In this document: piece by piece, positions 50,783 through 59,847 of the stretch
How positions within the stretch are numbered: position 1 is the stretch's first letter
How the letters are laid out: every line of letters starts with the position of its first letter
Origin: Sutcliffiella deserti
GTDB taxonomy: Bacteria > Bacillota > Bacilli > Bacillales > Bacillaceae_I
Direction of reading: 5' to 3'
Assembly (NCBI RefSeq): GCF_020037475.1
Contig: NZ_JAIQDB010000003.1
Location: 62,001-126,000 of the forward strand
Length of the DNA stretch: 64,000 nt
Notes under the pieces: generated by a model
What the model saw: only the letters and a program-made list of their open reading frames with translations
Told to the model about the DNA's origin: nothing
Databases searched by the model: none
Translations under genes and position numbers: made by a program

Positions 50783-51538
50783 TTAATAGTCTTCTTTCTT
50801 TATGTTATTTATAAGGGCTTTTAACTCTTGAATTGTTAATACGTAATCTTTCTCTCTATGTATCATCCTATGACAATTAGAACATACAGGAACCAAATCT
50901 TCATTTGGGTCAACAATAACCTCTTCTCCTATGGTACTTAATGGGGTAACATGATGAACCTCTATATAATTCTTCCCTCTCTCACCATAAACTTTTTCAA
51001 AGTTGAATCCACACGCAATACAGGTTATTCCATGCAACTCTATTGCTTATCTTCTGTTCTCCGGTTTGCGTTCATACCTCTTTCCGTAATACACTTTAAC
51101 TGCACCATCTTTATAATAAGAATCTTCTTCAGCCACTTCAGAATCAATATCTGCTCTAATTAAGTCCACTAATCTATCATTGTTATTTACCTGGCTATTA
51201 ATACTATTAAGGCTCTGGACCACTAAACTGAAATTAGATTGCTGCCTCTCCAACAACTCTATTGCCTGCTTAATACTAAGCTCCTTAAAAATACCTTTGT
51301 GCTTTCCTTTCAAGCCAATGTAATGTAAGATTCCCATAGCTTGGTAGCCACGGCTTTCATCAGCGTCTAAACCTAACACACGCTCATCAAGCCCGCGGTG
51401 GCTTTCAGAATTGAACAGGTATTCATAAACTACTTTATTTCTTAGAGATTCTTCATATAAGTTATATTCTCGTGAACGGTTCACAGGTTCAAGCTCTGGA
51501 ACCTGGATTGTCTCCCGGGTATACCTCTTTCCACTCAA
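50783..51538 (-). pseudogene. HNH endonuclease gene split by an in-frame stop codon
   Basis: The upstream part (51538-51047, TTG start with GGGAGG) ends VYYGKRYERKPENRR then TAA at 51049-51047. Without any shift the same frame continues AIELHGITCIACGFNFEKVY, then IEVHHVTPLS and LVPVCSNCHRMIH to 50783. In intact McrA-type proteins these parts form one chain: the YYGKRYERxPxNR linker directly precedes the Cys-x2-Cys HNH domain. The downstream part could restart at a TTG (51037) but has no ribosome site. A sequencing error or stop-codon read-through are alternatives. Confidence 0.85.
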
Positions 51539-51539
51539 A

Positions 51540-51956
51540 GTGATACCTCCCTTAATCAGTTGTCGATTATTTTTAACCGTTACATTTTAAAAAGTGTTAA
51601 ATCCTTTGTAAATTATACCATAATTAAACATTTTTCAACGCAGGTAAGTTAGCTCAACCAAAAGAAACCAGAGGTGTACCTACCTCTGGCAACTAATATT
51701 AAGATTTATTCTTTATTATATTCATTAGGTAGCGTCCATTTCTTCCTTCTCTTTTCCGGTAAACAAAAAGGACAACCTAGATATTCTTTTTTTATTTCTT
51801 AGAATTATTTACTCCTTCCAACTATAAATATTGTTAGTCTTACAAATCCACAATATTTCCATACTCGACTTAGGCTTAACCTCTGTTCGTTTTTATGTAT
51901 TTTTATAATTCCACTCTTCACATAATTAGGGTTATGAATAAGGATGCCTTCTTTCT
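51540..51956. other. Gap with a hairpin and a possible small zinc-ribbon remnant
   Basis: On the minus strand between about 51720 and 51800 a frame gives KKEYLGCPFCLPEKRRKKW before a stop, with a Cys-x2-Cys pair, but there is no start codon or ribosome site in register. A hairpin (CCAGAGGT 51668-51675 with ACCTCTGG 51682-51689) followed on the minus strand by TTTCTTTT is a terminator for the nuclease gene upstream. Nothing else was seen. Confidence 0.45.
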
Positions 51957-53090
51957 TCACTTTATTTCATCAAACCGTAATTTTTTCTCAGATGAATCGA
52001 ACTCATATTTAATTAATCTTACATTTGACCACTCATCTGAAATTGCAGGTCTTCTCCCTTTAATATAGTTCCTTTTACAGACCTTGTTTTTATATTCTAT
52101 AACCTCTTTTGAAAAACCGGAACAAACTAGAAAAGCATTTACCATTGAATAATCTCCATAAGAATATTCTTGATTGACCCAATCAACATACTTCATAATT
52201 TGGTCAATAGCATCAGATGTTCCGGGACCTTTTTTAATTTCAATAATTAAGTATTTGGAGATTGTATCAAAGCCATTTATGAATTTATACCCAAATACAT
52301 CCATTCTGTCCATATAATCTATAGGCTTAAATGGTGACGCAACTACTTGCCTAGAAACATAGTCCCAACTCCCAAAAGGGGAAGGTGTACCCTGTGATAT
52401 TACATCAATTATCCCTGCTTCAATTGCCATTTCATGATTTATAACTTTGCCATCAGAGCACAATGACAATAAATTTTCTGACGTAATTGAGTAATTTCCG
52501 TTTACCTTTTGTTTTATATTAAAAATTGTATCTATAATAGAGTGAAAAGCACCTTCCCGTTGGTCGATGTACTCTTCATTTCTTTTCAATATTATATCTT
52601 TCAATGCTTTATTTTCTTCATCATCAATTTTAATAAAACTAGTTTTCCAATACGCCCTTAACATTCTAAAACTGCTAGGCTTTGAAGACAATACATCATC
52701 CATGTCAATTCCCCTCTTGAAAAAGTGAGGTGACGGATGGAACGTACATATGCACCTTGTGTTCACATTATGCGGAGTTTGGTTCATTAACATGGAATCC
52801 TTAATATCAGAAAAATCGACTGGGAAAGGCAAGTCTGCATTGGGGAAATTCAAATATTTACAATCATGTCCAATATTAATTAGTTCCCCAATACCATAAA
52901 TCATCCTATCCCTAAAAAAGTAGATATTATCTTCTTCTTTCATACTAAGATAGTCAGCAAAGGTCCCTTCATGTTCTTTTCTCCATATTTTATTATCAGG
53001 GACTTTCTTAAACTTCGTCCCATAAATGCCATTTTCAACACAATATACTAGAGACTCTTCACTATCTAAATTAAAAATATATCCAGCCAT
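51957..53090 (-). CDS. Putative modification-dependent nuclease: PUA/EVE-like N-terminus and NucS-like PD-(D/E)XK C-terminus
   Basis: 377 residues. Residues 1-80 (YIFNLDSEESLVYCVENGIY, then TFADYLSMKEEDNIYFFRDR and IYGIGELINIG) have the order of a PUA/EVE-like reader domain. Residues 255-320 hold a nuclease core: MDRMDVFGYKF (Asp), KYLIIEIKKGP (E-x-K), then AIDQIMKYVDWV, as in NucS/DUF91-like PD-(D/E)XK proteins. Such fusions usually recognise modified bases. AAGGATGAG precedes the ATG. It lies between decayed fragments of two other genes, so its own module may be partly lost. Domain calls are by pattern only. Confidence 0.7.
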   Translation of the reverse strand: MAGYIFNLDSEESLVYCVENGIYGTKFKKVPDNKIWRKEHEGTFADYLSMKEEDNIYFFRDRMIYGIGELINIGHDCKYLNFPNADLPFPVDFSDIKDSMLMNQTPHNVNTRCICTFHPSPHFFKRGIDMDDVLSSKPSSFRMLRAYWKTSFIKIDDEENKALKDIILKRNEEYIDQREGAFHSIIDTIFNIKQKVNGNYSITSENLLSLCSDGKVINHEMAIEAGIIDVISQGTPSPFGSWDYVSRQVVASPFKPIDYMDRMDVFGYKFINGFDTISKYLIIEIKKGPGTSDAIDQIMKYVDWVNQEYSYGDYSMVNAFLVCSGFSKEVIEYKNKVCKRNYIKGRRPAISDEWSNVRLIKYEFDSSEKKLRFDEIK

Positions 53091-53143
53091 AAAACTCTCA
53101 TCCTTAGAATTTTTTTATTACAAGATTTAGATCATATATGGTA

Positions 53144-53478
53144 TTAACTTGTATAATAATGTTCGAAGTTCTGCTTAAGCCAATTTACATTAAGGTTTTG
53201 TTGCTGAGTGTACAACTCTTTACTAATCAGGTATCCCTCCCCCTTAATATGATACTCCAGTATCTAGGGTAACCATTTATTTCTTTTGGTTCTTTTAGAG
53301 GAGCTCTAAATTTCTTCAAAAAAGGAAAACCAATTATAAACGTATTTAATATAGTCCTCAACAAGTAAAAGTTGAACAAAGGAGTGCTGATAAATCTATT
53401 AACTCCTTTAATTCTCCAATACTACCAATATAACTCCCTACCTCTATTCTTTGCAAAGGAAGCAAAAGTAGTTTCTAA
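53144..53478 (-). pseudogene. Decayed gene fragments, unknown family
   Basis: Consecutive minus-strand pieces in different frames read RIEVGSYIGSIGELKELID, then EDYIKYVYNWFSFFEE, then APLKEPKEINGYPRYW, and finally YHIKGEGYLISKELYTQQ up to TAA at 53146-53144. Each piece looks like real protein, and they follow each other in order with stops and shifts between. This is a former gene of perhaps 110-150 codons. I cannot name the family. Confidence 0.55.
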
Positions 53479-53630
53479 GATGAACTAATCTTAAAAAATG
53501 TGCAAAAAACAAGCTCCTTTCTTCTTCAATCCTTTTCTCACATAAGTACTCTCTTCATTCTCCGAATATAAATTAGGCTAATCTTTCTATATTTTTGCAC
53601 TATATAGTGGAGCAAGAGATTAGGATATAC

Positions 53631-53741
53631 TTATAAATCATGCTTTTCGAAGATATTTTCAAGTGTGCCAAAATCTTTCCATTCAATAAATATTTCATGT
53701 AATTCATTTTCACTATAACAATCTGCGAGGTATTGGGAACT
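53631..53741 (-). pseudogene. C-terminal remnant of another lost gene
   Basis: A minus-strand frame reads SQYLADCYSENELHEIFIEW and then KDFGTLENIFEKHDL, ending in TAA at 53633-53631. A TGA directly upstream (53744-53742) and the lack of a start show that only the tail survives. It lies between the SF2 helicase and the other decayed fragments. Confidence 0.45.
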
Positions 53742-53798
53742 TCAAAAAAAATCAACCCTATTCTAAAAGGATTGATTGAACAAAGATTCAAAAATTGA

Positions 53799-55559
53799 TT
53801 AATTTAGTTGCTTTTTCTTTGTTACACTTTGATTAATATTACTAACTTCTCTAATTTGCCATTCTTTAATGAACCTTGCATATGCTAATGGTTCACCGTG
53901 TCGTTTAATATTTTTGGAGAAGTCTATTACCTTGCAGTATTCTGTACCACCAAATCTTTCCCCTCTTAACCCCCTACCTACCATTTGCTCATAAAGAATA
54001 ATACTGGACGTTGGTCTGCAAATAAGGATATGATCTGTTTTAGGAGCATCAAAACCTGTTGTTAATACTCCGTAATTGAATAAGAACTCAATCTCACCTC
54101 TCTTGAAAGCAGCTATATGCATTCTTCTTATGGACCTTGGTGTGTCAGCAGATATTACTGATGAATTTCTCCCAATAGAATTCATCATCATTGCCAGAAA
54201 TTCAGCGTGTGCTACCGTGCAAGCATAAACTAGAGATGAGGAACCTAAGGGTATTGATCTCATATACTTTATAATTTGATAGTTCCTTTTTTCATCATTC
54301 GCCAAAATAGTCAAAATTTCCTGATTCAAATCAGTATCTTCATTATCCATATAATCGGCTACCTCTATTTCCTCTCCATCTTCATGCAGCAAGAAAATTG
54401 GTTCTGCCAAATATCCTTCTTCCCTAAAATATAGTAGAGGATTCAGCTCATACCTTCTCATATCCGGTAAAGATGGATAAATTAAATAAGCTTCGAACTG
54501 GTTGACTAAAGTCATTGTCTCTTCATTACTACGTCCAGGTGTTGCGGTTAAACCGCAAATCGGAAAAAGGTCTTCACCTGCCAGCTCTTTACATTTATTA
54601 AATAAAATCTCATAGCTTTTTGTAGTAGCATGATGTGCCTCATCAATTATCATAGCACCACAATTAGCTAAAATTTCATTTAAAGACTCATCATTACTTT
54701 GTATCCTAGAATACAATTGTTGAATACTAGAAATAGCAGCCCCACCTATCAAACTTTCATACTTAATTGTTTTTCCTCCAAAATACCTGTAAACCCTTAA
54801 TGATTCAGGAAACTCCCTTTCTTGCCACATATCTGTAATACAAGAAATTGCCTGCTCGCATAACTCTTCTCCCTGGGCAATCCATAGTAAATATTTCCCC
54901 TCATTGAATCGAGGCTGCATCCAATCAATGAAACTCTCAACCGCTACTCTGGTTTTCCCTCCACCGGTAGGTAAGGTAACAACACACCTTGTTTTTTCCT
55001 GCTCTTTATTTAACACAGAAAGCATTTTTTCTTTCAACCCTCGCTGATACTCCACCAGTGGAGGTACTGACTTCCTTGGTTCAATATCCTGTATAGGATC
55101 AGTACTGTGATCCTTTGGAATAGATATACCGGAGAACACTAAGGGAAAACCCAATGTCTGAACAAAGTCTCTTGCCCATCTTCCCCCCATTATCCACCTT
55201 TTACTTGCTAGGGCTTTGGGCATATGTGTTGGCGATTGAATTTTCCGATTACTTATGGGGTTTCGGTCATACAACTGTACTAAAATATTTTTATTAAGCT
55301 GTTTTAATAATTGTGATCTTAAATCTCTAACAATGTCATTACTCCCAGCAAATAAAAATAACCCTTTCTCAATGACTATCATCCTTACAAGTTGATAATC
55401 GTCCATAATTCCTTCATTCAGATTCCTCAGCATTTTATTCATTTGTATATACTTATCTGTACCAATAAATTTAATTAATAGACTTCTATCAATTTTATAT
55501 ACATCAATTAAACTTTCAACTGTTTGTTCAATTTCATTTTCTGTTAAAAAGCCACTCAA
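53799..55559 (-). CDS. SF2 DEAD/DEAH-type helicase next to the DISARM genes
   Basis: 586 residues; TTG start with GGGGATG upstream. Helicase motif I VVTLPTGGGKTRVAVESF (about 192-209), motif II IIDEAHHATTKS, motif III GLTATPGR, and C-terminal motifs V-VI LTTGFDAPKTDHILI then YEQMVGRGLRG. It resembles the translocase part of type I/III restriction-like helicases. The N-terminal 180 residues are unassigned. It follows the DISARM methyltransferase gene by 134 bases on the same strand and is likely part of the same operon, although it is not a named DISARM core component. Confidence 0.85.
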   Translation of the reverse strand: MSGFLTENEIEQTVESLIDVYKIDRSLLIKFIGTDKYIQMNKMLRNLNEGIMDDYQLVRMIVIEKGLFLFAGSNDIVRDLRSQLLKQLNKNILVQLYDRNPISNRKIQSPTHMPKALASKRWIMGGRWARDFVQTLGFPLVFSGISIPKDHSTDPIQDIEPRKSVPPLVEYQRGLKEKMLSVLNKEQEKTRCVVTLPTGGGKTRVAVESFIDWMQPRFNEGKYLLWIAQGEELCEQAISCITDMWQEREFPESLRVYRYFGGKTIKYESLIGGAAISSIQQLYSRIQSNDESLNEILANCGAMIIDEAHHATTKSYEILFNKCKELAGEDLFPICGLTATPGRSNEETMTLVNQFEAYLIYPSLPDMRRYELNPLLYFREEGYLAEPIFLLHEDGEEIEVADYMDNEDTDLNQEILTILANDEKRNYQIIKYMRSIPLGSSSLVYACTVAHAEFLAMMMNSIGRNSSVISADTPRSIRRMHIAAFKRGEIEFLFNYGVLTTGFDAPKTDHILICRPTSSIILYEQMVGRGLRGERFGGTEYCKVIDFSKNIKRHGEPLAYARFIKEWQIREVSNINQSVTKKKQLN

Positions 55560-55693
55560 GATTACATCCCCTAATAATAATTTTAATATACACTATTTTA
55601 CCATTAAACTGCCAATCCTTTAATTACTCAAGTAGATTAATATAAAAAAAGAACAGCTTTACACTGCCCTTTGCTAACTTTAACTATAAACTA

Positions 55694-57091
55694 TTACATC
55701 ATTTCAAGTTTAAGTATGGCTTCTCCAATCACTTTTCCAAGTAAAGGGGGAACCGCATTTCCAATTTGTCTATATTGTGCATTTCGCCCGCCATAGAATG
55801 CATAATCTTTTGGAAAAGATTGTAACAATTGAGCTTCATAAGGTGTAAATGTTCTTGGTTGATCCGGATGAATGAATTTTAATCCGTCTTTCTCCATATG
55901 TGCAAGTATTGTATTTGAAGGTTTATTCCAGCTGTGTTTAACATAAGTATCTTTATGCTTATTTCTGGCATATGGGTACAGTTTATCTAGAAACTTATCG
56001 TAATCATCAGAGAGAGGATTCATAAACTTTGATGAATTACTGCCTTCTTTTGTTAAAATAAAAATGATGATATCTCTGAAGTTATGATCCCTAGATTGAT
56101 GGGATGTCAGCTTGTCAGAAGAATCTTTATCGTTGATACCCAAATCAAGAACTAGGCTATTGTACCGTTCCAGAAATTCCTTTAAATGATTTATCTTATC
56201 AGATTTAATTTGTTTTATACGTTGTACATCGGCCTCAACAGTCTCTGACAATATTAGCAAATTTTCATTTCCTTCAAAGTATCTTTCAGCTAACTCTCTT
56301 AAATTTCTAGAAAACACCTCAAGACAATACTCATAGTTTCTTAGTATTACATCAATATTCTTAAGAATTTCCAACCTGTTAGTAGTTATTTTGGGCAAGC
56401 GTATCGGTAATTTGCCAATGGCTTTCTTCACATCTCTGTGTTTCCTTACGTTACTAACTAATCGGGGATTGTCAACGCCTAAGCGATTAGCAATTATGAT
56501 AATTCTTCTCCGATGTTGGGAGACACCGAAATCCGCAGCATTAACTACTTGGAAGCGCTCAGTAAGACTTGCTTCTATTCTGGTTGTATAACCTATGCAT
56601 TCAAGTTCATCGCAAACCAATTCTATCACTTGAGATTGCTTGGCATTTAATTGATTTCTATCCTCGGCTTTTTTCGATAACATTCCTTCTACATTTTCAA
56701 ATACTACATAAGAAGGTTTAATTGAAGAAACCAGCTCAAAAAAATGTTTATATAAAGTATTTCTCGGATCATCCTTTAATTTTTCGCGCATCTCTTTTGA
56801 ACCGGAACGTGCGGGTCCTGCTAAAGAAAAAGTTTGGCAAGGAGGGCCTCCAATAATAACGTCTACATCTTTACACGAATTTATGACTTCGGATTTCACA
56901 GTTTTATCTGTAATATCTCCTTGTATGACACGTTCTTTGCCTATATGATTGCGCAGAGTATCACAAGCACTGTCGTTAATTTCAAGTGCACGGTGAATTT
57001 CAAACCTCAAATCATCTTCTTTTGATTGCAAGAATCCGGTAGAAAAACCACCTCCGCCTGCAAATAGGTCAAGCACTTTAAGTTTTCTCAT
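55694..57091 (-). CDS. drmMII: DrmMII, DISARM cytosine-5 DNA methyltransferase
   Basis: 465 residues. Motif I LFAGGGGFSTGFL, motif IV IGGPPCQTFSLAGP (catalytic Cys), motif VI FENVEGMLSK, motif VIII ADFGVSQHRRRIIIIAN, and motifs IX-X FTPYEAQLLQSFPKDYA and GNAVPPLLGKVIGEAILK. A long insertion between VIII and IX (about residues 215-370) is the target-recognition part. In DISARM class 2 this enzyme marks host DNA so that it is not restricted. It follows drmC by 161 bases. AAAGGAAG precedes the ATG. Confidence 0.9.
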   Translation of the reverse strand: MRKLKVLDLFAGGGGFSTGFLQSKEDDLRFEIHRALEINDSACDTLRNHIGKERVIQGDITDKTVKSEVINSCKDVDVIIGGPPCQTFSLAGPARSGSKEMREKLKDDPRNTLYKHFFELVSSIKPSYVVFENVEGMLSKKAEDRNQLNAKQSQVIELVCDELECIGYTTRIEASLTERFQVVNAADFGVSQHRRRIIIIANRLGVDNPRLVSNVRKHRDVKKAIGKLPIRLPKITTNRLEILKNIDVILRNYEYCLEVFSRNLRELAERYFEGNENLLILSETVEADVQRIKQIKSDKINHLKEFLERYNSLVLDLGINDKDSSDKLTSHQSRDHNFRDIIIFILTKEGSNSSKFMNPLSDDYDKFLDKLYPYARNKHKDTYVKHSWNKPSNTILAHMEKDGLKFIHPDQPRTFTPYEAQLLQSFPKDYAFYGGRNAQYRQIGNAVPPLLGKVIGEAILKLEMM

Positions 57092-57252
57092 ACTAATACT
57101 TCCTTTTTTATTCGTTAATCCACCACCCTTATTTTATCAAATAAAGTCAAGCAAGAGAATCACGAACTAATTCCAAAAAAAAAATAATAACAGATATATT
57201 AAAATTAAAATGATCCCGGTTTTCACCGAAATCATTTCAATAAATAACTTTA

Positions 57253-58035
57253 TTAATATGCTCGTTTCATCTGATTCTCTTTCATTAAAGAATGGTACTG
57301 TTTCCAAATATTCCTCGAAATTTCATGATTCTCTATAATCACACCTGTTTCAATGTTTTTACGGAAACCATGATAAGAAAAATTTGCAGATGTCAATAAC
57401 AACTTACGTTGGTCTACTATAATAAGTTTGGCATGTAAACTTGTATAATCACTCGAATCCGTGCCAATCCAATGATAGACATTTAACTGATAGTTATCAA
57501 TTTCCCAGTGTTTCATTATCTCTTTAAAATTATTTTCCACGTCATTAACGATAATATTTACCCGGCAGTTCCTCTCTACAGCCCGTTCCACACTCTTCAA
57601 TAGTTCCTTAATCGACTCATCCCTGAATGAAAAACTATACCCCACAATAAAGATTTCTTGTTCAGCAGACTCTATTAAGTACTTTACTGTATCATAAGTA
57701 TTAAGTTTTATTAGACCGCTATCAAGACTAGGGCCTGTCCAAACAGGTGAAATACTTGGCTCATGTTCTTTTTGTTGTTTTGCCATCATAAAGGCCAGAT
57801 CAAGATATTTTCTTAATTCTATTAATTTAACATTTTTTCTTGCAGCTTCATTAAGCATATCGTAGGCTAAAAACTCAAGTTCGAAAGGAAACTTTAATTT
57901 AGATTGCCAAGTGATAAATTCGTTAGTGAGTGTACCATTATCAATTTGTTCAAAAAGTCTATCCAGCAAATGTTCATTTGAAGATGAAAGACAAACTGAA
58001 ATAAATCGTACTATTTTTTCATTTAACTTATTCAA
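57253..58035 (-). CDS. drmC: DrmC, phospholipase D-like DISARM nuclease
   Basis: 260 residues. The N-terminal 85 residues are helical. The PLD-like domain follows, with a single HKD-type motif SLHAKLIIVDQRKLLLTSAN (about residues 206-225; His, Lys, Asp) and the preceding strand EIFIVGYSFSF. One motif per chain means the active site needs dimerisation, as in PLD-family nucleases. The start overlaps drmB by eight bases, showing coupling. In DISARM, DrmC is dispensable for some phages but belongs to the core cluster. Confidence 0.9.
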   Translation of the reverse strand: MNKLNEKIVRFISVCLSSSNEHLLDRLFEQIDNGTLTNEFITWQSKLKFPFELEFLAYDMLNEAARKNVKLIELRKYLDLAFMMAKQQKEHEPSISPVWTGPSLDSGLIKLNTYDTVKYLIESAEQEIFIVGYSFSFRDESIKELLKSVERAVERNCRVNIIVNDVENNFKEIMKHWEIDNYQLNVYHWIGTDSSDYTSLHAKLIIVDQRKLLLTSANFSYHGFRKNIETGVIIENHEISRNIWKQYHSLMKENQMKRAY

Positions 58036-59842
58036 TATTAAAGAACTCCCGTTGCTGATTAGCTAATGTTTTTACTAGTAAGGAACGATCAAGATAACGA
58101 TTGGATTTCTCGCAAGAAGTCTCAGCAGACAGCATACAGCTGTGACATGCGGCGCCATTTACATCTTGTAGTTTATCCACATCTTTTTCAGCACATTGTG
58201 GATCTCCAGAACAATAACATGCAGCTGATAAAGTACGCGCTAATATCGACTCAAACTTGTCTTTTGTACCCAATTCTACCAACCCTCCAAGGCTCCCTTC
58301 CGAATCCACAGTAGCCGTATATATTAATATACCGGCCATCTCCTTTTCCGGGTCGGAATAAATCCTTTCTTTTAAGGCAGATGATGAATAGCCGGAATGC
58401 ATTGTCAACTCCCTTATTAATGCATGAGAAAGTGTGTGAAGCAATACGTATCTAAGTCCAGGAAATGGAGGAATTTCGTTTACAGGTACTTTTCTTTCCC
58501 GATACATCGCAGTGTGGGCAGCTGCCATCCCAGCACCATAGTCTTTATGTTCATTTTCCCAAGTCTGTAGTTTCTCCTGATTAATTGTCAAAAAGATACC
58601 TTCTCCATAAGTCTCTACACCAGGTAAAAAAGGTTGAGGTGTTGCACTTAATGGTGCAAGCTCTACTTGGTCGTTACCAGATTGATTATCATCACTTGAA
58701 TTATCTGTTTCACCTGAAAGTCGGGCCGTTAAATCAGGCAATGGGTGTATCCTTGTAAAACCCTTTAATACCATTACTTCTTTAAGTCGCTTAATCCGTA
58801 CAAGATCTGATATATAGTCCTTAAACCTTTCCGGTACGACTTCCGGCTCTGTTTCAAAATCAATTTCTTCATAATTATGATGCTCTGTGAGTAAGGCATG
58901 GTACTCGGGTGTTCTTAAATCAACATCATCACTACTATCAGTTCCGTTTCTTAATTTCTGTACGATATTCCATACTTTATCTAACCCCAGTCTATTAATG
59001 TCTGGGTTTCTCTTCATCATAAAATCGAACATAGGTCTATTATCTAAAAGTTCATCATCAGAAAGGTTTATATTTTCTTTTATAAACTCTTCTATTCCTT
59101 CCTGCTGCAATGCTTTCGGAATCACTATAGAACTTTCAATTGATGAAAAATAAATGTTTGATGCCCCTCTTAATAATAATTCTTTATCATTTTCACAATC
59201 ATTTTCAAAATCTCTTAACCATGGCCTTCTTCCACTGCATTTTCCTAATATCTTATTATTGGTGAATGCTTCACTCACAGACCTTTCTTGCTTACAAGTT
59301 TTACAATATACGACAAGATCTTTTAGAGACCCTGTTTCTCCTTCATCCCGCAAATATAACTTACAGGACTTAGGGTCGTATTTGCTTTTTTTGTGTACAT
59401 ACATTCCCCATGGAAAATCATTTATATGACCTTTTTTACAGGTTACAATAAAACGGACAGGATGCGTTTTGATTTTATTACAAGGTTCACCTTCAACATC
59501 AGGATTCTTACAATAAAGTACTCCGTCCTCTTCCACGAACTCCCTTCCACTATACTTCCCAATCTTTCTGCATCTAGGACAAACATGATATTCGGGAAAA
59601 CGGTAAGCTGGAATCGTTCCAAATTCCTTACTTTCACTGATTTGTATAGCTTTAATCTGTTGAATACCCAACTTCTTTTTCAGTCGATTTTCTTCAATTG
59701 TCTTGGATTTTGAAACATCAAAAGAATCCCATTTGTCAATTCCACCCATTATAACTGAGTAGTCCGGCAAGTCCACAATAGAACCTGGACCAAACGTCGT
59801 GATAAATTGACTGGGTCTGAGTTCACCAATTTTTTTACTCAT
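58028..59842 (-). CDS. drmB: DrmB, DUF1998 DISARM protein
   Basis: 604 residues. N-terminal zinc-binding region: HVCPRCRKIGKYSGREF (about 67-83), then LYCKNPDVEGEPCNK and FIVTCKKGH. The DUF1998 C-terminal domain shows LRYVLLHTLSHALIREL (about 472-488) and a cysteine cluster AACYCSGDPQCAEKD to ACHSCMLSAETSCEK (about 546-585). DUF1998 proteins work with helicases; DrmB forms a complex with DrmA that binds and moves on DNA. It follows drmA by five bases. AAAGGAC precedes the ATG. Confidence 0.93.
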   Translation of the reverse strand: MSKKIGELRPSQFITTFGPGSIVDLPDYSVIMGGIDKWDSFDVSKSKTIEENRLKKKLGIQQIKAIQISESKEFGTIPAYRFPEYHVCPRCRKIGKYSGREFVEEDGVLYCKNPDVEGEPCNKIKTHPVRFIVTCKKGHINDFPWGMYVHKKSKYDPKSCKLYLRDEGETGSLKDLVVYCKTCKQERSVSEAFTNNKILGKCSGRRPWLRDFENDCENDKELLLRGASNIYFSSIESSIVIPKALQQEGIEEFIKENINLSDDELLDNRPMFDFMMKRNPDINRLGLDKVWNIVQKLRNGTDSSDDVDLRTPEYHALLTEHHNYEEIDFETEPEVVPERFKDYISDLVRIKRLKEVMVLKGFTRIHPLPDLTARLSGETDNSSDDNQSGNDQVELAPLSATPQPFLPGVETYGEGIFLTINQEKLQTWENEHKDYGAGMAAAHTAMYRERKVPVNEIPPFPGLRYVLLHTLSHALIRELTMHSGYSSSALKERIYSDPEKEMAGILIYTATVDSEGSLGGLVELGTKDKFESILARTLSAACYCSGDPQCAEKDVDKLQDVNGAACHSCMLSAETSCEKSNRYLDRSLLVKTLANQQREFFNIE

Positions 59843-59847
59843 TAGAA

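Noticed and set aside
53600..53791. 63-codon minus-strand open frame
   Set aside because: Another frame over the same bases gives the more convincing protein tail ending at 53631, so this frame is probably a shadow of a decayed gene.
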